Below are positions 60,686 through 64,000 of a stretch of 64,000 nucleotides of DNA, one piece after another. The DNA comes from RGIG9608 sp045612365 (lineage in GTDB: Bacteria; Bacteroidota; Bacteroidia; Bacteroidales; Paludibacteraceae). A program made the translations under genes and the position numbers. Below the pieces are notes generated by a model. That model saw only the letters and a list, made by a program, of their open reading frames with translations, had not been told where the DNA came from and ran no database searches. The stretch is taken from contig JAZKYY010000016.1 of the NCBI GenBank assembly GCA_045612365.1, forward strand, positions 1 to 64,000. The letters run 5' to 3'. Position 1 is the first letter of the stretch, and every line of letters starts with the position of its first letter.

Positions 60686-60746
60686 GATAATTTTTCGAGA
60701 AAATAAAATTATAAACAGAGTTTTCGCATTGAAAATAAATAATTTG

Positions 60747-60754
60747 TATTTTTG
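60747..60754 (+). promoter_or_regulatory. -7 promoter box of the Ser/Arg-repeat protein gene
   Basis: TATTTTTG predicts a start near 60761. An AAAGGAGAG ribosome binding site, rare in this window, precedes ATG 60778 and decides the start. Confidence 0.55.
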
Positions 60755-60777
60755 AAATGATAAAAAAGGAGAGTGTT

Positions 60778-61908
60778 ATGAAAACAAGAATCTTTATTGC
60801 GACGTTAGTTTTTTTGTGTGCAACTGTTTTGAAAGCAGAAGAAACGATAACTATTCAAGCAAACTCGTACGATATAAGTGAAAACTTAGATTTAAGAGCT
60901 GTAGCAGACTTGTTTGGTAGATCCGAAAGTGTTGAGGAGTTTGAAGTCAACCTTAATAATTCTGAAAGTCAGTATTCTAATTTGGACCTTAATGAAGATG
61001 GTTTTGTTGATTATCTTCGTGTGGTTGAGGAAAGAAAAAATGATACTCATTTTGTGATTTTACAAGCAGTTCTTGCTCGTGATGTTTATCAAGATGTGGC
61101 CACAATAGTGGTTGAAAAAAAAGGGAATAAAGTATATACTCAAGTGATAGGGGATCCATACATTTACGGAGTGGATTACATTATTGAACCTGTTTATACG
61201 TACATACCTTCATTCTATTCATATTTTTGGGTAAGAAATTATCGTTTGTGGTACTCTCCATATTACTGGGGATATTATTCTCCTTTTTACAGACACCATC
61301 ATTGTTGGCTTGTGGCTGATTATCATCGTCACATGCATTTGTATCACAAAGAACATCATTTTAGTTACAAATATGGAGTAAAACCAATTTCCTCGTATTC
61401 CTCTGGAAAAAGGGAGTCTTCTCGTAGAGATTATGCTGTGGCCAATCCTCAAAAATCTTTTTCTCAACGTCAATCGGCTACTGACGTTTTAAATAAACGC
61501 CAATTACAACAAAAGAATACTAGCAGCAGATCTTCGTCAACGCGAGTTCAAAGTTCTCGTTCGGTTGCTCCTGTGCGTTCATCATCATCTCAAGCAGTAA
61601 CTTCTTCGAGGAGTTCCTCAACTCGCACACAAGCAGTTGCTCCTGCACGTTCTTCATCTTCAAGTGTTGGTGTAACATCATCTTCTCGTAGTTCTTCCAC
61701 AAGAACACAGGTTTCTGTACCTGCGAGATCATCTTCATCATCTTCTTCTGGTGTCGGCAGAAGTTCGTCATCATCTCGTAGTAGTGGTAGTATTTCTTCT
61801 TCATCAAGAAGTTCTTCAAGTTCGAGTAGAAGTAGTGGATTTTCGGGGACAAGTAGAAGTTCTTCGTCTTCCTCTAGCAGGAGTTCTTCTTCAAGAAGTG
61901 GTAGATAA
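60778..61908 (+). CDS. Secreted protein with long Ser/Arg-repeat tail
   Basis: A 376-residue exported protein (signal MKTRIFIATLVFLCATVLKAE). Residues about 20 to 130 form a domain seen in Bacteroidetes hypothetical proteins, with a calcium-loop-like DLNEDGFVDYL and FVILQAVLARDVYQDVATIVVEKK. A Tyr/Trp/His-rich segment follows (YWGYYSPFYRHHHCW). From about residue 225 to the end the sequence is almost only Ser and Arg, with repeats such as SSSRSSSTRTQ. ATG 60778 follows a strong ribosome binding site; the ATG at 60757 lies upstream of the predicted transcript start. The function is unknown. The tail looks disordered and strongly basic, suited to binding anionic polymers. Confidence 0.78.
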   Translation: MKTRIFIATLVFLCATVLKAEETITIQANSYDISENLDLRAVADLFGRSESVEEFEVNLNNSESQYSNLDLNEDGFVDYLRVVEERKNDTHFVILQAVLARDVYQDVATIVVEKKGNKVYTQVIGDPYIYGVDYIIEPVYTYIPSFYSYFWVRNYRLWYSPYYWGYYSPFYRHHHCWLVADYHRHMHLYHKEHHFSYKYGVKPISSYSSGKRESSRRDYAVANPQKSFSQRQSATDVLNKRQLQQKNTSSRSSSTRVQSSRSVAPVRSSSSQAVTSSRSSSTRTQAVAPARSSSSSVGVTSSSRSSSTRTQVSVPARSSSSSSSGVGRSSSSSRSSGSISSSSRSSSSSSRSSGFSGTSRSSSSSSSRSSSSRSGR

Positions 61909-61936
61909 GTGTTAGTGAGTCTTTTTAAGAAAATAG

Positions 61937-62620
61937 TTATCCTACATTTAAGTCTGTATTCTTAAGTAGGATTTCTATTTTTTTTTCATCTTTAATCAAT
62001 GGAAAAACTTCATTTGTAAACCATTCTACTAGATTCTCATCTCTTTGAACAGAAGTAGAATTATTGCAAAAAACGTTTACACTAAAGTATTCGAAATGTT
62101 TTTTTGCTATGGAAATATCATTCAAAATTTGCTCTTTTGTGTGGTCTTTTGTGCAGATGAGTAAGCAAATTCCTTGAAAATATTTTGAGATTACTTCTGC
62201 AGAAATATTTTGAGGGATTCCTTTGTTCCATTTGTTGCGTAAATTCCCGTCAAAACTTTCTATTCCACAACGAAATTTTACCTTCGTTGGTGCGAACTGT
62301 TTTGCAAAATCAGAAAGTTTATTTCGGTACATATAATGAGACTCAAACCAAATCGTATGAATATGTTTTTCTTTTACCAACTTTTGGATTGCAAAAATTG
62401 TTTCTGTGTCAAGTTCCATTGCTGAGCCAGAATTTATTATGTCCAAAATCCCGAATTTTCCTGTTACTTGACTAAGAATTTTTTTGTTTAATTCAGAAGG
62501 GACATTGCTTTTGTCGGTATGATAATCACAGAAAGTACACTTTCCCCATCGACAACCAGTTCCTTGCAAAAGAACAAATTCTCTTGGCATTTTTTCTGTA
62601 ATTTCTGCATAACGATTCAT
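61937..62620 (-). CDS. Radical SAM-like protein with CX4CX2C motif, next to yhhQ
   Basis: A 227-residue protein. Near the start GTGCRWGKCTFCDYH places Cys23, Cys28 and Cys31 in a CX4CX2C arrangement, one residue longer than the radical SAM norm. The rest fits a partial TIM barrel: SGSAMELDTETIFAIQKL, IHTIWFESHYMYRNKL, KFRCGIESFDGNLRNKWNKGIP, and FCNNSTSVQRDENLVEWF. The GIESFD segment corresponds to the SAM-binding strand of B12-independent radical SAM enzymes. It lies 18 bases downstream of the queuosine-precursor transporter gene on the same strand, suggesting a role in 7-deazaguanine salvage. This is not QueE by motif or length pattern. Confidence 0.72.
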   Translation of the reverse strand: MNRYAEITEKMPREFVLLQGTGCRWGKCTFCDYHTDKSNVPSELNKKILSQVTGKFGILDIINSGSAMELDTETIFAIQKLVKEKHIHTIWFESHYMYRNKLSDFAKQFAPTKVKFRCGIESFDGNLRNKWNKGIPQNISAEVISKYFQGICLLICTKDHTKEQILNDISIAKKHFEYFSVNVFCNNSTSVQRDENLVEWFTNEVFPLIKDEKKIEILLKNTDLNVG

Positions 62621-62638
62621 GGTTGCGAAAAATAAAAT

Positions 62639-63307
62639 TTAGTCTTCTTCTGTGATGTATTTTTTTATCCAATTGACTGCAATATATGCCATTGGTGTCC
62701 CAAAGAAACTTTCAATAGCTAATTTCAAAACATATTGAAGCACAATCATTAGAAATAAATCTTTTGCTGGAGCAATTCCTGCGAAAGCGATTAAAACAAA
62801 AGGGATTGTATCAAGCATATAGCCGACAATGGAACTACTAATTGTTCTTAGCCAAAGAAACCTGCCGTTGGTTTTTTTCTTTATTTTATCCATTAAATAG
62901 GCATTGGATAATTCTCCACAAAGAAAACCCGCCAAAGACCCTAAAACAATTCGTGGAACATGTGTGAAAATGTGGTTATAGGCTGTTGCTGTTTGTGCTT
63001 GATATTCTGGAGAAGGCAAGCAAACTCCTATCAAAGTGCAAACTAACAAAAGAACGTTGCAAAGAAATGTAAGCAGAATGACTTTTTTTGCTGTTTTATA
63101 TCCCCAGATTTCTGTTAAAACATCTCCGAGCATATATGCAAAAGGAAAAGTTATAGTTCCTGCGTCAAAATATATTAAGTTGAAAAAATCAACAATTTTC
63201 ACTGCCATAATGTTTGATGTCAAATACAGCGTAATAAAAAGTGCTGTAACCAACATCAGTGGCGTGTTGATTCGGTTTTTGAAAGGGTTTTCCGATACCT
63301 TGCTCAT
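62639..63307 (-). CDS. yhhQ: Queuosine precursor transporter YhhQ (DUF165)
   Basis: A 222-residue inner-membrane protein with about six helices. The VUT/DUF165 family signatures are LTSNIMAVKIV, AGTITFPFAYMLGDVLTEIWGYKTAKKVI and SLAGFLCGELSNAYLMDKIKKKT. E. coli YhhQ imports the queuosine precursors preQ0 and preQ1. The gene is followed by the CX4CX2C radical SAM gene. No queC, queF or tgt gene is in the window. Confidence 0.92.
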   Translation of the reverse strand: MSKVSENPFKNRINTPLMLVTALFITLYLTSNIMAVKIVDFFNLIYFDAGTITFPFAYMLGDVLTEIWGYKTAKKVILLTFLCNVLLLVCTLIGVCLPSPEYQAQTATAYNHIFTHVPRIVLGSLAGFLCGELSNAYLMDKIKKKTNGRFLWLRTISSSIVGYMLDTIPFVLIAFAGIAPAKDLFLMIVLQYVLKLAIESFFGTPMAYIAVNWIKKYITEED

Positions 63308-63380
63308 ATTAAATGAATTTTTATTGTTATTTCTGTGTCCAAAACAGGGATTGAATCCCTAAAACTTTCGTCATTTGGGC

Positions 63381-63417
63381 AAAAAAATAAAGGCAGTTTT
63401 TCTGCCTTTATTTTTTT
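63381..63417. terminator. Bidirectional terminator beside tRNA-Gly(GCC)
   Basis: TAAAGGCAG and CTGCCTTTA form a 9-bp stem extended by a run of seven A-T pairs. On the minus strand it ends tRNA-Gly with a T tract immediately after the tRNA. Confidence 0.82.
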
Positions 63418-63419
63418 TG

Positions 63420-63492
63420 AGCGGAAAACGGGACTCGAACCCGCGACCCCAACCTTGGCAAGGTTGTGCTCTACCAACTGAGCTATTTCCGC
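63420..63492 (-). tRNA. tRNA-Gly (anticodon GCC)
   Basis: A 73-nt cloverleaf with acceptor GCGGAAA/TTTCCGC, anticodon arm CAACC-TTGCCAA-GGTTG and T arm GCGGGTTCGAGTCCCGT. CCA is not encoded. The acceptor stem is the same as in the tRNA-Gly(TCC) gene at 40345-40420. A 14-bp palindrome (63491-63504) covers its first two bases and the bases just upstream. Confidence 0.95.
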
Positions 63493-63518
63493 AATACGTA
63501 TTGCTTTAAAAAGGTTTG

Positions 63519-63526
63519 CAAAGATA
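63519..63526 (-). promoter_or_regulatory. -7 promoter box of tRNA-Gly(GCC)
   Basis: TATCTTTG on the minus strand predicts a start near 63512, 20 bases before the mature tRNA. Confidence 0.55.
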
Positions 63527-63655
63527 AATATATTTTTTATTAAAGCAATAGGTTGAATCAAAAAAAATGAAAAACATCTTTTTGTAAATCAAAAAATGCT
63601 GTTTTTGTAAAAAAATCTTTTTCTTTGTAAGAATTTGCAAAATAGAAGTAAAAGA

Positions 63656-64000
63656 ATGAAAGGCTTTTTGAAAATGACATTGGCTGTCTTTTTGGGGTTA
63701 AACTTGTTTTTAACTATACCGTTTTTTTTCTTGTTCTACTTGATTAATTCCTCTTCTGGTGAGTCAGAAACCAAAATAGCATCGAATTCAGTTTTTCATT
63801 TGGAACTTTCGGGCGAACTCAAAGAACGATCTGATGAAGATATCTTCAGTTTGACAGAAAGTATGATAGATTCTAAATCCGAATTTTTAGGCTTAGATGA
63901 CATACTTTCTGCTATTAAAATTGCGAAAGAAAACGAAAATATCAAAGGAATATATTTAGAATGTGGGGCATTTTCAGCTGCACCTGCTTCGACACAAGAA
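63656..64000 (+). CDS. sppA: Signal peptide peptidase SppA, N-terminal part (cut by window edge)
   Basis: An open frame from ATG 63656 runs off the right edge (115 codons visible). It begins MKGFLKMTLAVFLGLNLFL, a membrane anchor, followed by VFHLELSGELKERSDEDIFSL and LGLDDILSAIKIAKENENIKGIYLECG. This is the N-terminal half-domain pattern of the 67-kDa (two-domain) SppA, an inner-membrane serine protease that degrades cleaved signal peptides. The catalytic Lys and Ser lie beyond the window. It is divergent from tRNA-Gly. Confidence 0.85.
   Translation, partial: MKGFLKMTLAVFLGLNLFLTIPFFFLFYLINSSSGESETKIASNSVFHLELSGELKERSDEDIFSLTESMIDSKSEFLGLDDILSAIKIAKENENIKGIYLECGAFSAAPASTQE

Noticed and set aside
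61520..61908. Low-complexity repeats considered as a CRISPR-like or VNTR array
   Set aside because: The repeats are in frame Ser/Arg codons of a coding sequence, irregular in length and without unique spacers.

Overview
The window reads as chromosomal DNA of a low-G+C member of the Bacteroidota, most likely order Bacteroidales. Four observations support this. Many genes are preceded by the Bacteroidetes -7 promoter box TAnnTTTG rather than an E. coli-type -10. Few genes carry a visible Shine-Dalgarno sequence. Type IX secretion (T9SS) parts occur (PorZ and a cargo-type C-terminal domain). Several families are typical of the phylum: a lipidated TamA (TamL), DUF3575, a Big_5-type lipoprotein, SHOCT and PCMD proteins. 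I do not name a genus.

Layout. 1-119 is the 5' end of a tyrosine recombinase cut by the window edge. A gap with nested inverted repeats and the RNase P RNA gene follow. From about 0.9 to 21.7 kb lies housekeeping DNA, mostly on the minus strand: ygiQ, an rRNA/tRNA methyltransferase, tamL, era, dapB, aroB, ilvE, a PanE-like reductase, TerC, porZ, rdgB, HIT, greA, then a tight set comprising a PCMD protein, an SDR with a zinc-ribbon-like tail, an aminotransferase, an ACT protein and paaK. At 21.8-26.9 kb is the one clearly disturbed region: tRNA-fMet, mltG, tRNA-Ser, then an exact 89-bp direct repeat at 23257 and 25550 enclosing a lipoprotein gene, a small HTH gene with a structured leader and most of an orphan 5S rRNA gene. 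A truncated T9SS cargo gene follows. 27-37 kb holds a polysaccharide-deacetylase-like gene with proB, a SHOCT protein, a strongly structured 205-bp intergenic element, ileS (with a GIHH signature), rseP, an M16 peptidase and an O-methyltransferase.

37-49.5 kb holds tRNA-Arg, lpxA-lpxC-lpxD (lipid A synthesis, with LpxC lacking the usual FabZ fusion), tRNA-Gly/tRNA-Tyr, ribH, a TPR protein, purC, cysS, and an operon cdsA-psd-smpB-phosphoesterase-lipoprotein-mnmD. 49.6-58.2 kb holds rnhB, DUF456, an outer-membrane protein pair, yihA, a sodium symporter, and a surface-polysaccharide set (flippase, O-antigen-ligase-like protein, HAD phosphatase). The right end has rlmN, a coiled-coil lipoprotein, a periplasmic thioredoxin, a Ser/Arg-repeat protein, an atypical radical SAM gene next to the queuosine-precursor transporter yhhQ, tRNA-Gly, and the start of sppA.

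The genes together cover cell-envelope building (TamL, PorZ, Lpx enzymes, CdsA/Psd, RseP, MltG, flippase/ligase) and translation (IleS, CysS, RlmN, MnmD, SmpB, Era, YihA, RNase P, six tRNAs, 5S). No complete defence system, CRISPR array or full mobile element is visible. The most unusual items are the tRNA-Ser/5S repeat region, the nested palindromic intergenic elements, the radical SAM/YhhQ pair, and the altered IleS signature.
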